Positions 27,123 to 35,872 of a DNA stretch of 64,000 bases are shown here, piece by piece. Both the position numbers and the translations under genes were made by a program. This DNA is from Halorussus pelagicus. Its GTDB lineage: Archaea > Halobacteriota > Halobacteria > Halobacteriales > Haladaptataceae. Under the pieces are notes generated by a model. The model made no database searches, was not told the DNA's origin, and worked only from the letters and a program-made list of their open reading frames with translations. Every line of letters starts with the position of its first letter. The first letter of the stretch is position 1. The stretch spans positions 1,426,001 to 1,490,000 of the forward strand of contig NZ_CP035119.1 in the NCBI RefSeq assembly GCF_004087835.1, read 5' to 3'.

Positions 27123-27590
27123 ATGGTCTCGCTCGTCGCCAAGTTGGTCGGCGGCTTCCAGTGGGCGATAACCGCCGCCTACGTCTTTCTGCTCGGGTTT
27201 CTGGCTACGGGCTGGTATCTCCGCGCTACTCGGACTCCCGCCTCGCTCGACCTCTCGCGGGCGTTCGCCGCCGTCGCCGTCGCGGCGTTTCTCGGTGGCT
27301 ACCTCTGGGTCCGGTCGCGGTCGCCCGCGCCCGGCGCTCACGACCGGCGAATCGAGGTGGTCCTCTCGATGCTCGTCCTCGGATTCGTTCTCCCATTCGG
27401 CGTGCCGCCCGCCCTCGACCTGCTCGGCGTCGAACTCGGCGCTCCGCTCGCCGGGTTTGGGGTGGCCTACGCGCTGACGCTCGCGCTCTCGTACGGTGTG
27501 GTGTACGGTCTCGGCATCCGGCTCTTCCTCGGGCCGACCGCGCCCGAGCGCCGCGGAACCGACAGTGACGACGCGAACTCAGAGCAGTGA
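27123..27590 (+). CDS. Four-helix membrane protein, unknown
   Basis: 155 residues from ATG 27123. About four hydrophobic segments (WAITAAYVFLLGFLATGWYL, AFAAVAVAAFLGGYLWV, VVLSMLVLGFVLPFGV, LAGFGVAYALTLALSYGVVYGLGI) and a polar C-terminal tail. Its end overlaps the convergent downstream gene by 12 bases. No family assigned. Confidence 0.65.
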   Translation: MVSLVAKLVGGFQWAITAAYVFLLGFLATGWYLRATRTPASLDLSRAFAAVAVAAFLGGYLWVRSRSPAPGAHDRRIEVVLSMLVLGFVLPFGVPPALDLLGVELGAPLAGFGVAYALTLALSYGVVYGLGIRLFLGPTAPERRGTDSDDANSEQ

Positions 27591-28046
27591 CGCGATTTCG
27601 GTGGCCGTCTCGTCAGTCCGCGCGCGCCACCCTTCGGGTCGCTCCCCGCCGCGCTTCGGCGGGTCGATGGGGAGTTCGAGCGGATGGAACACGACGCGCT
27701 CGACGGACTCGGCGGCGGTCTCGCCCACGAACTCGGCGACCTCGCGTTTCGAGGACACGCCGCCCGAAGCGAGGTCGTAGTACCCTGTAAAAAGTTGGCA
27801 GACGACTACCTCGTCGTACTCAGAGAAGTCGCCCTCATCGGCGTAGTAGAACAGTTTCGCGGTGTTGTTCGCGGGGTCGGCTCTGCGCCACTCCAGTTCG
27901 ACCGCGACGAGTCGGTCGTCGTTTGTGCCCACCACGTCCACCGGAGTCCGTCGGACGCGGTACTCGGTCTGCCAGTCGAGATTCGGCCGTCGCTCTCCGA
28001 GAGCGTCCCGGAGTCGGTCGCGCACTGCCTCGGCGAACTTGCCCAC
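27579..28046 (-). CDS. Predicted PD-(D/E)xK-fold protein
   Basis: 155 residues. VDVVGTNDDRLVAVELEW contains the Asp...Glu-x-Glu spacing of the restriction-endonuclease-like core, preceded by a helical N-terminus (FAEAVRDRLRDALGERR). The C-terminal part has FTGYYDL and VVFHPLELPIDPPKR. It might be a nuclease or an inactive relative. No methylase or helicase partner is adjacent. Function unproven. Confidence 0.6.
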   Translation of the reverse strand: MGKFAEAVRDRLRDALGERRPNLDWQTEYRVRRTPVDVVGTNDDRLVAVELEWRRADPANNTAKLFYYADEGDFSEYDEVVVCQLFTGYYDLASGGVSSKREVAEFVGETAAESVERVVFHPLELPIDPPKRGGERPEGWRARTDETATEIASLL

Positions 28047-28277
28047 GAGCTGGCCCGACTCGCTGGCGGTACTTCGACGTTTCGAGACCGGGACAGTTTC
28101 GCCGATTCGATAGGTCCGACACGGGATGAGTCGCCGACCTGTCGCTCGCCGACCGCTCGCCGGGAGCGCGCCACTCGCGGACGTGTCATTGTTCGCGGCG
28201 CGGGCGCGAGAGCGTTACCGGAGAAGCCACAAACATAATGAAAAATAGTTAAGTTCTGGTTCGGTGTAGCCTCACAC

Positions 28278-28883
28278 ATGGCTTCAGAGACCATCAAGCA
28301 CGGCGTAAACACCGAAGAGTACGGCGCGTTCGTCGAGAACATGGCCGAGAACCCCGAGGACGCGATGCTCGGACTCGGCGCGAGAGGTATCGCGGAAGGC
28401 CGGGCGATGCACACGTTGGCGAAACTCGACGCGTACAGTTTCGGCGGTGAGGAAATACGGCGCGAGACCCGCGAGTACACGTTCCCGCTCGGCGCGCACA
28501 AGGAGGTAGAGGACGAGGCGGGGTTCGTGGACCCCGCCGACCGGCCGGAACCCGTGGAAGTCGCGCTGGCCGGACTCACCGGGTGCATCAACGCCACTGT
28601 CGGCATCGTGGCGATGGAGAACGACATTGACCTCGACGGCCTCGAAACCACGGTCGGACTCGACCTCGACCCGCGGGTCCTCTTCGGCGTCCACGGCGTC
28701 GAGCGGTCCGACGAGACGTACGACGACTTCACCATCGACATCGAGGTCAGCGGTCCGAATCTCACCGACGAGGACGCGGAACTGCTTCGGGAGGGCGCGC
28801 GGCGCTCGCCGGTGTTGAACCTCATGTCGCAGGCCCACGAGGCGTCGCCCGAAGTGCGCGTTCGGGACGCGCCGACGACGTAG
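28278..28883 (+). CDS. OsmC-family protein
   Basis: 201 residues. The Ohr/OsmC fold is shown by a FPLGAHKEVEDE strand region and the helix GLTGCINATVGIVAMENDIDLDGLET in pieces, with the conserved Cys in TGCIN. A second cysteine, which true peroxide-reducing OsmC proteins use as a partner, is not visible, so hydroperoxide reductase activity is uncertain. N-terminal addition of about 60 residues before the core is longer than usual. Confidence 0.85.
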   Translation: MASETIKHGVNTEEYGAFVENMAENPEDAMLGLGARGIAEGRAMHTLAKLDAYSFGGEEIRRETREYTFPLGAHKEVEDEAGFVDPADRPEPVEVALAGLTGCINATVGIVAMENDIDLDGLETTVGLDLDPRVLFGVHGVERSDETYDDFTIDIEVSGPNLTDEDAELLREGARRSPVLNLMSQAHEASPEVRVRDAPTT

Positions 28884-29001
28884 TTCGATTCGCGTCCATT
28901 TTTCCGCAGTTCACCCTCCGTATGCTACTAAGTGTCGCAACTCACCGCTCATCGCCGACCGCCCGGAAAAAGTAATCCGCGTCGATTCGACTGGACGACG
29001 G

Positions 29002-29184
29002 TCAGTCGTCGGCCGGGGACCGCGCGCCCTCTGACCCCGAGGTCGGCGCGTCCGACCGGGTACTGATAGGCTCAGCGCCACATCCCACGCAGGCGTAGCT
29101 TCCTTCGACCGTCTCGACGACGGGCGCGTTGCACTCGATACATTTCAAGCGCGCGTCCCGTGCCGTTCGCGGATAGCGTCCCAT
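29002..29184 (-). CDS. Small zinc-ribbon protein
   Basis: 60 residues from ATG 29184. CIEC and CVGC knuckles separated by 16 residues form one zinc ribbon, followed by an acidic Ser-rich tail. It lies downstream of rfcA on the same strand with a 152-bp gap. A longer frame continuing upstream has no homology-like character. Function unknown. Confidence 0.65.
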   Translation of the reverse strand: MGRYPRTARDARLKCIECNAPVVETVEGSYACVGCGAEPISTRSDAPTSGSEGARSPADD

Positions 29185-29336
29185 GTGTACTCGGTCGTCG
29201 CTACACGGGGTCGAGTGATAAGAGAGGTGGCCGTTTCCGAGCGTTCGCTCGAACAACGCCGGGTTTCTCGCCCGGAACGCGCGTGGCCCGCGCCGAGCGT
29301 TCCGGAAACGAACGATTGGGTCGCGGTCAGCCGACG

Positions 29337-30437
29337 CTACTCTCGTTCGAGCGACAGCGAGGCCAACAGCGCCTCCAACTGGACGCGCTCGTTCGCGCCC
29401 TCGGTGATGCGGTAATCGACCTCGCCGACTCGGTCCATCAGTCTGACCGTCTCCTCGTCGCTCAGGTCGAACTCCCAGACCGAGCGGTGGAGTTGGTCGA
29501 TAACGTCGCCGCCCGCCATCCCCTTGTTCGTCAGGAGGTCGTCGAGCGTCGAGCGCGCCGTGCCGAAATTCCCCTCGATGGCGTCCGTGACCATCTCCTC
29601 GATTTCCTCGGGACGCGCCGTGCTGGTGATGGTGAACACGGCCTCTTCGTCCACGACTTCGCCCATCACGGCCGCGGCCTGAAGCGCGTTGATGGCCTTT
29701 CGCATGTCGCCGTCGGCGGCGTAGACCAGCGCTTCCACGCCCTCCTCGGTGGTCTCGATGTCCTCTTGCTCGGCGACCTTCAGAATCTGCTCGGTGACGC
29801 CCTCCTCGGAGATAGGTCCGAACCGAAACGTCGCGCACCGCGACTGAATCGGGTCGATGATTTTCGAGGAGTAGTTACACGAGAGGATGAACCGGGTGTT
29901 GTTCGAGAACTGCTCCATCGTCCGGCGCAAGGCCGACTGAGCGTCAGAAGTGAGCGAGTCGGCCTCGTCCAGAAAGATGATGCGGTAGTTGTGGCCGCCG
30001 AACGACGACCGCGCGAAGTTCTTGATGCGGTCCCGGACCACGTCGATGCCGCGCTGGTCGGAGGCGTTGAGTTCGAGGAAGTTGCTCTCCCAGTCGTCGC
30101 CGTACAGTTCCTTGGCGATGGCGACGGCGGAAGTGGTCTTCCCGACGCCTGCAGGCCCTGAGAAAAGCAAATTCGGCAGGTCGTCGCGCTCGACGTACCT
30201 GCTCAGGCGCTCGGTGATGTCCTCGTGGCCCGCCACCTCGTCCAACCGCTGAGGTCGGTACTTCTCGATCCAGATCTGGTCGCGCCCGGCGTCGGCCGCC
30301 TCGTCCGGTGCGTTCGCTCCGTCGGACTCGGCGGGGTCCTCGGTCTCGGCCGTCGCTTTCTCTTCGGCGACCGCCTCGGTCTCGGCCACCTCGTCCGATT
30401 CGGCCGCCTCGTCGGCGTCGCTCTCGGCCTCGCTCAT
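29337..30437 (-). CDS. rfcA: Replication factor C small subunit
   Basis: 366 residues from ATG 30437. The clamp loader subunit that, with RFC-L, places PCNA (encoded here at 57353) on DNA. Walker A GPAGVGKT at 94-101, Walker B FLDEADSL, the SRC arginine finger QSRCATF, and the C-terminal collar domain are intact. The first about 52 residues form a very acidic Glu/Asp/Ala tail ([14 protein letters not shown]) not part of the AAA+ fold. The start was chosen where this acidic composition begins. Confidence 0.94.
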   Translation of the reverse strand: MSEAESDADEAAESDEVAETEAVAEEKATAETEDPAESDGANAPDEAADAGRDQIWIEKYRPQRLDEVAGHEDITERLSRYVERDDLPNLLFSGPAGVGKTTSAVAIAKELYGDDWESNFLELNASDQRGIDVVRDRIKNFARSSFGGHNYRIIFLDEADSLTSDAQSALRRTMEQFSNNTRFILSCNYSSKIIDPIQSRCATFRFGPISEEGVTEQILKVAEQEDIETTEEGVEALVYAADGDMRKAINALQAAAVMGEVVDEEAVFTITSTARPEEIEEMVTDAIEGNFGTARSTLDDLLTNKGMAGGDVIDQLHRSVWEFDLSDEETVRLMDRVGEVDYRITEGANERVQLEALLASLSLERE

Positions 30438-30615
30438 GCAAGAGACGAGGTGCTTGCCGGTCTTAAACTCCCCGAGGTTCGGCGCGGTCGGGACCCGAGA
30501 GTCTTTGAGGGAAACCGCGATTCTCTCCCGAGTTCTCATCCGTAAGACCGGCTTAACTATCGGTTTTGACGATAACCGGGAAAGGACTATTTTGCGTCCC
30601 GCCGACAGGTTCTCC

Positions 30616-31653
30616 ATGAACAAGCGATTCGCAGTTCTCCTCGCGCTACTGGTCGCCCTCGCCGCGGTGCCCGCTCCGGTCGCGGCCGACGAGACCCGGA
30701 GCGGCGGCACCGTCGTCGTCGAGGAGGGCGAGACCGTCAGCGACGACTTGAACGCGTTCGGTGGGACGGTCATCATCCGGGGTACCGTCGAGGGCGACGT
30801 GACGGCGTTCGCTGGCAACGTGTTCGTGAACGGTGAGGTGACCGGCGACCTCGAAGCCTTCGCGGGGAACGTCCGCGTCAACGGAACCGTCACCGGCGAC
30901 GCCAGCGTCGCGGGCGGGAACGTCGCGCTCGAAGAGGGCGGTCGAATCGGCGGCGAGTTGGAGGCCGCTGGCGGCAACGTCGCGGTTGACGGCGAAATAG
31001 GCCGGAGCGCGCGCGTCGGCGCGGGGTCCATCACGCTCGGGCCGACCGCAGTCGTCGGCGGCGATTTCCTCTACGACGGCGACGTAGACCGGGCAGAGGG
31101 TGCCCGAATCGACGGGGCGGTCCGCGAAGAACCCGACCTCGGTCTCGACGTGGGCGTCACCGGCCCGCTGGTTCCGAATTGGGTCGGCGCGGTGTACGGG
31201 TTCCTCGTCAACTTCGCGCTCGGCGCGGTCGCTCTGCTGGTCTTCCCGCGGTTCTCCGCGGGCGTCACCGACCGGGCGGTCTCGGACCCGTTCCGGTCGG
31301 CCGGGGTCGGACTCCTGCTGTTCGTCGAGGGTCCGATACTAATCGCGCTCCTGTTCGTCTCGCTCGTCGGGATTCCGCTCGGCCTGCTCGGGATACTGCT
31401 CTACGGCATCGTGCTGTGGGTCGGCTACGTCTACGGCGCGTTCGCGCTCGGCAGTTGGCTGGCCGGACTCGCCGACGACGCCAGCAAGTGGGTCGCGCTC
31501 GTGGTCGGTCTCGTGGTGGTCTCGCTGGTCGGGTTCGTGCCGATTCTCGGCGGTCTGGCCCAGTTCGTCGTTCTCCTGCTCGGTCTCGGCGCGCTCGCGT
31601 TCGGGGGCCGGAAGCGGTACGGCGGGCGTGGTGAGACCGAATCGACGATGTAA
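30616..31653 (+). CDS. Bactofilin-like polymer-forming membrane protein
   Basis: 345 residues. Signal peptide 1-24 ([18 protein letters not shown]), then a beta-helical stretch of short Gly/Val repeats ([31 protein letters not shown]) like bactofilins, then about four membrane segments ([21 protein letters not shown] and following). The repeat part would lie outside the cell. It may shape the envelope or carry out another surface role. It is divergent from rfcA and upstream of the SAMP2-fusion gene. Confidence 0.82.
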   Translation: MNKRFAVLLALLVALAAVPAPVAADETRSGGTVVVEEGETVSDDLNAFGGTVIIRGTVEGDVTAFAGNVFVNGEVTGDLEAFAGNVRVNGTVTGDASVAGGNVALEEGGRIGGELEAAGGNVAVDGEIGRSARVGAGSITLGPTAVVGGDFLYDGDVDRAEGARIDGAVREEPDLGLDVGVTGPLVPNWVGAVYGFLVNFALGAVALLVFPRFSAGVTDRAVSDPFRSAGVGLLLFVEGPILIALLFVSLVGIPLGLLGILLYGIVLWVGYVYGAFALGSWLAGLADDASKWVALVVGLVVVSLVGFVPILGGLAQFVVLLLGLGALAFGGRKRYGGRGETESTM

Positions 31654-31749
31654 CGCGCCAGAGGTTCGGGGTTGGGTTCTCTCGCCGATCAATTCTCGCC
31701 CACTCCATAGCCCGACACGCTTACGACGCGCGCCCCGGAAAGTAACGCC

Positions 31750-32484
31750 ATGAACGTGACCGTCGAGGTCGTCGGCGAGGGGAGCCACGACTTCGAAGTC
31801 GAGGACGCGACCTACGCCGACCTGCTGGCCGAGGTGGGTCTCAGCCCCCACGAGGTGTCGGTGATGGTGGACGGCCGCCCGGTCCCGGAAGACCAACCGG
31901 TCGAGGCGGACCACGTCAAAGTGCTTCGGCTCATCAAGGGGGGAAGCGGAGACTCCGAGGCGTCGGCGCGGACGCACGACGACCTCGGCGTCTCGGAACT
32001 CGACTTCGAGTTGCCCAACGCTGGCGCGGGTCCCGACCCGCTCGCGCTCTCGGCGTTCGCGGCCGACAACGACGCGATAGTCCTTCTCTTTCAACGGGAC
32101 TACCACTGCCGGAACTGTCGCCAGCAGGTGCGGGACGTGGCCGACCGCTACGGCGAGTTCCGCGAGCGCGACGCCGCCGTGGTCTCGGTCCTGCCCGAAT
32201 CAGCGGCGCGCGCCCGGAAGTGGCAGACGAACGTCCACCTCCCGTTCCCGCTGGTCGCCGACGAGGAGAAGGCGGTCGCCGAGCAGTACGGCCAGCCCAC
32301 CCGATTCGGCAAGTTGGGCGGTCTCCACGACCTCGTGGGCCGGATGCCGGAGGTGGCGATTCTCGACGCGCGCGGCGACGACCTGCGACTCTTCGGCGTC
32401 CACCGCGGCGACAAGCCCGCCGACCGGCCCTCGGTAGACGACGTGCTGGCGATGCTCGATCGGATGCTCGCCGACGAGGAATGA
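31750..32484 (+). CDS. samp2: SAMP2 ubiquitin-like domain fused to a peroxiredoxin-like domain
   Basis: 244 residues in one frame. Residues 1-65 match the archaeal ubiquitin-like modifier SAMP2: MNVTVEVVGE start, LSPHEVSVMVDGRPVPEDQ, Lys57 in DHVKVLRLIK, and the diglycine at 64-65. Stand-alone SAMP2 stops after this GG. Here SGDSEASART continues into an AhpC/TSA-like domain (about 84-240) with the CxxC site QRDYHCRNCRQQ and LGGLHDLVGRMPEVA. No stop or good internal ATG separates them. A single-base indel in the G6 run at 31938-31943 would not create an immediate stop. It overlaps the next gene by ATGA. Confidence 0.88.
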   Translation: MNVTVEVVGEGSHDFEVEDATYADLLAEVGLSPHEVSVMVDGRPVPEDQPVEADHVKVLRLIKGGSGDSEASARTHDDLGVSELDFELPNAGAGPDPLALSAFAADNDAIVLLFQRDYHCRNCRQQVRDVADRYGEFRERDAAVVSVLPESAARARKWQTNVHLPFPLVADEEKAVAEQYGQPTRFGKLGGLHDLVGRMPEVAILDARGDDLRLFGVHRGDKPADRPSVDDVLAMLDRMLADEE

Positions 32485-32960
32485 GCGGGAGCCATGGTGT
32501 GGACTGCCCGGAGGGTATCGCGGTCCGTGAAGCTACCGCGAGCGACCGCCTCGGCGTCCGGCGCGTCCTCGACGCCGCGATGCTCGAAGTCCGCGACGAC
32601 CTCGACCAGCGAATCGACGGCGGGGACGTGCTGGTGGCCAACGAGGAGCGCGACGCCGACAGCGCCGCGGACGAAACGCCGATTCTGGGCGCGCTGGTTC
32701 TGGTCTCGGAAGGCGAAACTTCCCGAGACGCCGCGAATAGCGATGCCGCGCACATCGACGCCGTGGCGGTCCGACGCGCGCGCCGCGGGCGGGGCGTCGG
32801 GACCGCGCTGCTCCGCGCTGCGGCCCAGCGCCACGACCGACTGACCGCCGAGTTTAACCCCGGCGTCCGACCGTTCTACGAGTCGCTCGACTTCCATATT
32901 TTGCCCGTTGAGGGCGACACCGACCGACTTCGCGGGCGTTACGACGCGGACGGAGAGTGA
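32481..32960 (+). CDS. GNAT-family N-acetyltransferase
   Basis: 159 residues. ATG 32481 overlaps the stop of the SAMP2-fusion gene (ATGA), implying coupled translation. The acetyl-CoA loop is RRARRGRGVGTALLRAA, followed by FYESLDFHILPVEG at the end. The acceptor is unknown. Coupling raises the question whether the two proteins act on common targets, but this is inference. Confidence 0.85.
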   Translation: MSGSHGVDCPEGIAVREATASDRLGVRRVLDAAMLEVRDDLDQRIDGGDVLVANEERDADSAADETPILGALVLVSEGETSRDAANSDAAHIDAVAVRRARRGRGVGTALLRAAAQRHDRLTAEFNPGVRPFYESLDFHILPVEGDTDRLRGRYDADGE

Positions 32961-33036
32961 CGCGAGCGGTCGGATTTTCGCGTGCCCGCGAACGAACTTC
33001 AACAGACCCAACTCCCTCGCCGCCGCTCTCACGGGT

Positions 33037-33237
33037 ATGGACGAGCAACGCCGCCGACGGGTCGCCGTAATCTGGGTCGCGTTCGCCGCCGCGATGGCCT
33101 ACGTCACGCTCTTGGACGGGTTCACCGCCGACGCCGGGGACCTGCTCGGAGCGCTCGCGGTGCTGTTGGGTCTCGGACTCGCCTACGTCTACTACGCGAA
33201 CCCCAACGGGATGTTGGACTTTGGGGAAGGCGAGTAG
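33037..33237 (+). CDS. Small two-helix membrane protein
   Basis: 66 residues from ATG 33037. A basic start (MDEQRRRRVAVIW) puts the N-terminus inside. Two hydrophobic segments (VAFAAAMAYVTLL; LLGALAVLLGLGLAYVYYA) and an acidic end follow. Composition is typical of the host. Unknown function. Confidence 0.6.
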   Translation: MDEQRRRRVAVIWVAFAAAMAYVTLLDGFTADAGDLLGALAVLLGLGLAYVYYANPNGMLDFGEGE

Positions 33238-33294
33238 AGGTCCCGGACTCAGTAGGAAATTTTATCTAACGAGACTAATTTACGGTACATATCT

Positions 33295-33912
33295 GTGAGT
33301 GACGACGAAGAACAGTTGACGGCGGATGATTCGCTGTACGCCTTACGGTTGAGCCATCGGAAACTCAACGAGACTCTCGCTGACCAAGTGAGTGAAGCAG
33401 AACACATTGATAAGAAGGCTATGTCGTTGCTCCGTGCGTCTTTCACGTTCTCTGGAGTTGCTGCCGCAATCGCGTACTACATCTCTCGCCAACATGACCC
33501 CGCTACCGTTGGCAGTATTGATAACCCACTCACGTATGCTGGGATTTTGTTCGGCGTGCTGAGTATTTTCACGGCGTTCGCCACCGTCTATCACACGAAA
33601 CTCGAAACGGAAATTGGCGTTTCGGACCTCAACAAACAGGCAACGTTCGGACGAAAAGAGATGCTCGCTACGTTCGCTCAGACGTATCCGAACTACATCG
33701 ATAGAAACGATAAGAGATTAAACAAAGACAAAGCACTTCTCTCTATTTCGCAGGCACTATTGGCGTTTGCAGCGGTATCCGTAACTGTTAGCGGAATCAC
33801 TTACGTTAGCAACCGTACTTTCGAGTTCTACAGCATCATTGTAACGACGTTTGTCGTCGGCTGTATCGCTGGCGTCGCGCTCTCGCTGTCGGTCGTTCTT
33901 CTCAAGTATTGA
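33295..33912 (+). CDS. Four-helix membrane protein resembling Pycsar/SLATT effectors
   Basis: 205 residues with GTG start. A charged N-terminal helix (LSHRKLNETLADQVSEAEHI) leads into IDKKAMSLLRASFTFSGVAA, which resembles the D-x-K-A-x-x-L-L motif at the first membrane helix of Pycsar effectors. Two helices form a hairpin, a cytoplasmic helical region (FGRKEMLATFAQTYPNYI) follows, then two more membrane helices. GC is lower than in neighbours. No cyclase gene is adjacent. The assignment rests on layout and one motif. Confidence 0.55.
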   Translation: MSDDEEQLTADDSLYALRLSHRKLNETLADQVSEAEHIDKKAMSLLRASFTFSGVAAAIAYYISRQHDPATVGSIDNPLTYAGILFGVLSIFTAFATVYHTKLETEIGVSDLNKQATFGRKEMLATFAQTYPNYIDRNDKRLNKDKALLSISQALLAFAAVSVTVSGITYVSNRTFEFYSIIVTTFVVGCIAGVALSLSVVLLKY

Positions 33913-33967
33913 TTCTCCTTCCATCACTAACGGTCGTGTAAACGTAGTTTGCTCTACAAAACCCGAA

Positions 33968-33976
33968 CGTATATCT
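33968..33976 (+). promoter_or_regulatory. TATA box before a 35-residue ORF
   Basis: CGTATATCT lies about 25-30 bp before ATG 34000, the spacing of haloarchaeal leaderless promoters. This supports the short ORF that follows. Confidence 0.4.
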
Positions 33977-33999
33977 GGGTCGGCTTTCAATATGTATGT

Positions 34000-34107
34000 A
34001 TGTCCGAAGCCGAACGACACCGCGAAAAAGTGAAAGAGTCTGAAGGTCGAGTCCGGACGAACCGTCCTGACTGGTCCGCTCTGTTCGCGCGCGTTTTCGA
34101 CCGATAG
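34000..34107 (+). CDS. Micro-protein of 35 residues
   Basis: ATG 34000 to TAG. It reads MSEAERHREKVKESEGR, then VRTNRPDWSALFARVFDR: a charged helix followed by a short amphipathic end with Trp and Phe. It has haloarchaeal composition, a proper TATA box and lies in an otherwise empty 311-base gap (33913-34223). Function unknown. The existence is inferred from promoter spacing and composition. Confidence 0.5.
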   Translation: MSEAERHREKVKESEGRVRTNRPDWSALFARVFDR

Positions 34108-34223
34108 TCTCTATTCTTTCCGTTCGGCCTCGATATCGACTGTTCCGTCTTCCTGCGTCTTTCGGTTCTTGATGCCGTCGATTGGGACCGCCTTGAACGA
34201 AAACTATCCGCTTGCACGGACCG

Positions 34224-35681
34224 CTACACTAACGGTTCGACCAACTCGCGCCCGGCGTCCAACAGCGCCTCCACGCGCGCCTCGCTCGCGGCCTCCGCGT
34301 AGACGCGCATCTTCGGTTCCGTCCCGCTCGGGCGCACGAGCAACCACGACCCGTCTTCGAGCAGAATCTTGAAGCCGTCGGTGTCGTTGACTCGCTCGAC
34401 GCGCTCGCCCGCTACTTCCTCGGGGAGTTCGGCTTCGAGGGCCGCGAGTACGTCCTGCTTGCGCTCGTCCGGGCAGTCCACGCTGACCTTCGACTGGTGA
34501 ATCTCGCCGAACTCCGCCAGTAGGTCGTCCACGCGCTCGTCGTAAGAGCGGTCGCTCTCGACCGCTCCGGCGAGGAGCGCCATCAGGACCCCGTCTTTCT
34601 CACGGACGTGGCCCCGAATCGAGAATCCGCCGGACTCCTCGCCGCCGATGAGCGCGTCAGACTCCTTCATCGCCTCGGCGACCCACTTGTAGCCCACCGC
34701 GGTCTCCACGACTTCTTCGCCGTGGGCCTCGGCCACGCGGTCCACGAGGAACGTGGTCGAGACGGTTCGGACCGCGGGTCCGGATTCCCCGTCGGACTCG
34801 CTTCGCTCGCCCGACGAGACCCCACTCGTGTCGCTCGCGTGACCGCCTTCGAGCAGGTAGTCGTAGGTCGCCGCGAAAAAGAGGTTCTCGTCCAGAAAGC
34901 CCCTGTCGGGCGTCACGACGGCGATTCGGTCCGAATCGCCGTCGTTGGCGATGCCGAGGTCGGCGTCTTTCTCGCGGACCTCCTCGACCAGTCCTTGCAG
35001 ATTCTCGGCGCTCGGTTCCGGGTTCGTGCCGCCGAATTCGGCGTCTTGCTCGCAGCGCCGCCGGTGGACCGTCGCCCCGGCGCGTTCGAGCAGTTCGTCG
35101 GTGAACCCGCGGCCCGACCCGTGCATCGCGTCGTAGACCACGGTCAGGCCGTCGAGGTCCGCCTCCTCGTCGGGACCGACGCCCACCACGTCGAAGGCGT
35201 GGTCGGCGTATGGTTCCAGCAGGTCCTCCTCGCGGACGCTCCCCTGCTCGTCGTCGGGGAGCGTGCGCGGCTCGGCGATGCGGGCCATGATTTCGTCCGT
35301 CACTTCGGGCAGGGCGGGCGCGGCGTCGTGGGGGAAGAACTTCACGCCGTTGTAGTTCGGCGGGTTGTGGCTGGCCGAGACGACCAGCGCGCCCGCCAAC
35401 TCCCGGTCCGCGACGGTCCACACGGCGAGGGGCGTCGGGCAGTCCCGCGGCGGAATTAGCGCGTCGAAGCCGTTGGCCGCCAGCACACGGCATAGCTCTT
35501 CGGCGAACCCGCGCGAGGTGTCGCGGGCGTCGTAGCCGACCGCGACCGTTCCGCCGTCGCGTTCCTCGACCTCGCGGAGGTAGTCGGCGACCGCCTGCCC
35601 GACCATCCGGACGCGCGGTGCGGTGAACTCGTCGAGCGTCGCTCGCCAGCCGTCGGTTCCGAACGAAATCGGCGTCTCCAT
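34224..35681 (-). CDS. Phosphoglucomutase/phosphomannomutase
   Basis: 485 residues from ATG 35681 (METPISFGTDGWR). Interconverts hexose 1- and 6-phosphates for sugar nucleotide synthesis. Phosphoserine loop SASHNPPNYNG, metal loop DGDSDRIA, sugar loop GGEESGGFS and phosphate-binding loop RPSGTEPKMR are all intact. Haloarchaeal genomes carry several paralogues, so glucose versus mannose versus glucosamine cannot be decided. Upstream in-frame codons give a non-homologous leader. Confidence 0.92.
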   Translation of the reverse strand: METPISFGTDGWRATLDEFTAPRVRMVGQAVADYLREVEERDGGTVAVGYDARDTSRGFAEELCRVLAANGFDALIPPRDCPTPLAVWTVADRELAGALVVSASHNPPNYNGVKFFPHDAAPALPEVTDEIMARIAEPRTLPDDEQGSVREEDLLEPYADHAFDVVGVGPDEEADLDGLTVVYDAMHGSGRGFTDELLERAGATVHRRRCEQDAEFGGTNPEPSAENLQGLVEEVREKDADLGIANDGDSDRIAVVTPDRGFLDENLFFAATYDYLLEGGHASDTSGVSSGERSESDGESGPAVRTVSTTFLVDRVAEAHGEEVVETAVGYKWVAEAMKESDALIGGEESGGFSIRGHVREKDGVLMALLAGAVESDRSYDERVDDLLAEFGEIHQSKVSVDCPDERKQDVLAALEAELPEEVAGERVERVNDTDGFKILLEDGSWLLVRPSGTEPKMRVYAEAASEARVEALLDAGRELVEPLV

Positions 35682-35872
35682 ACCCAACACGTCGCTACCC
35701 CCGCCGAAAAAACCACCGCGTGGCTCCGTCCCATCCCGACCACACGGCTCCGTTTCACCCCGACGGAGTGGCTCGCTTGCGCCTCGACAACTTCCTGCCG
35801 ACATTTCCGAATCGTTACAGAAATCCGGTTCCGGAAACTGTTTTCCCACTCAGCCCCGTAGAATCGGTCAAT

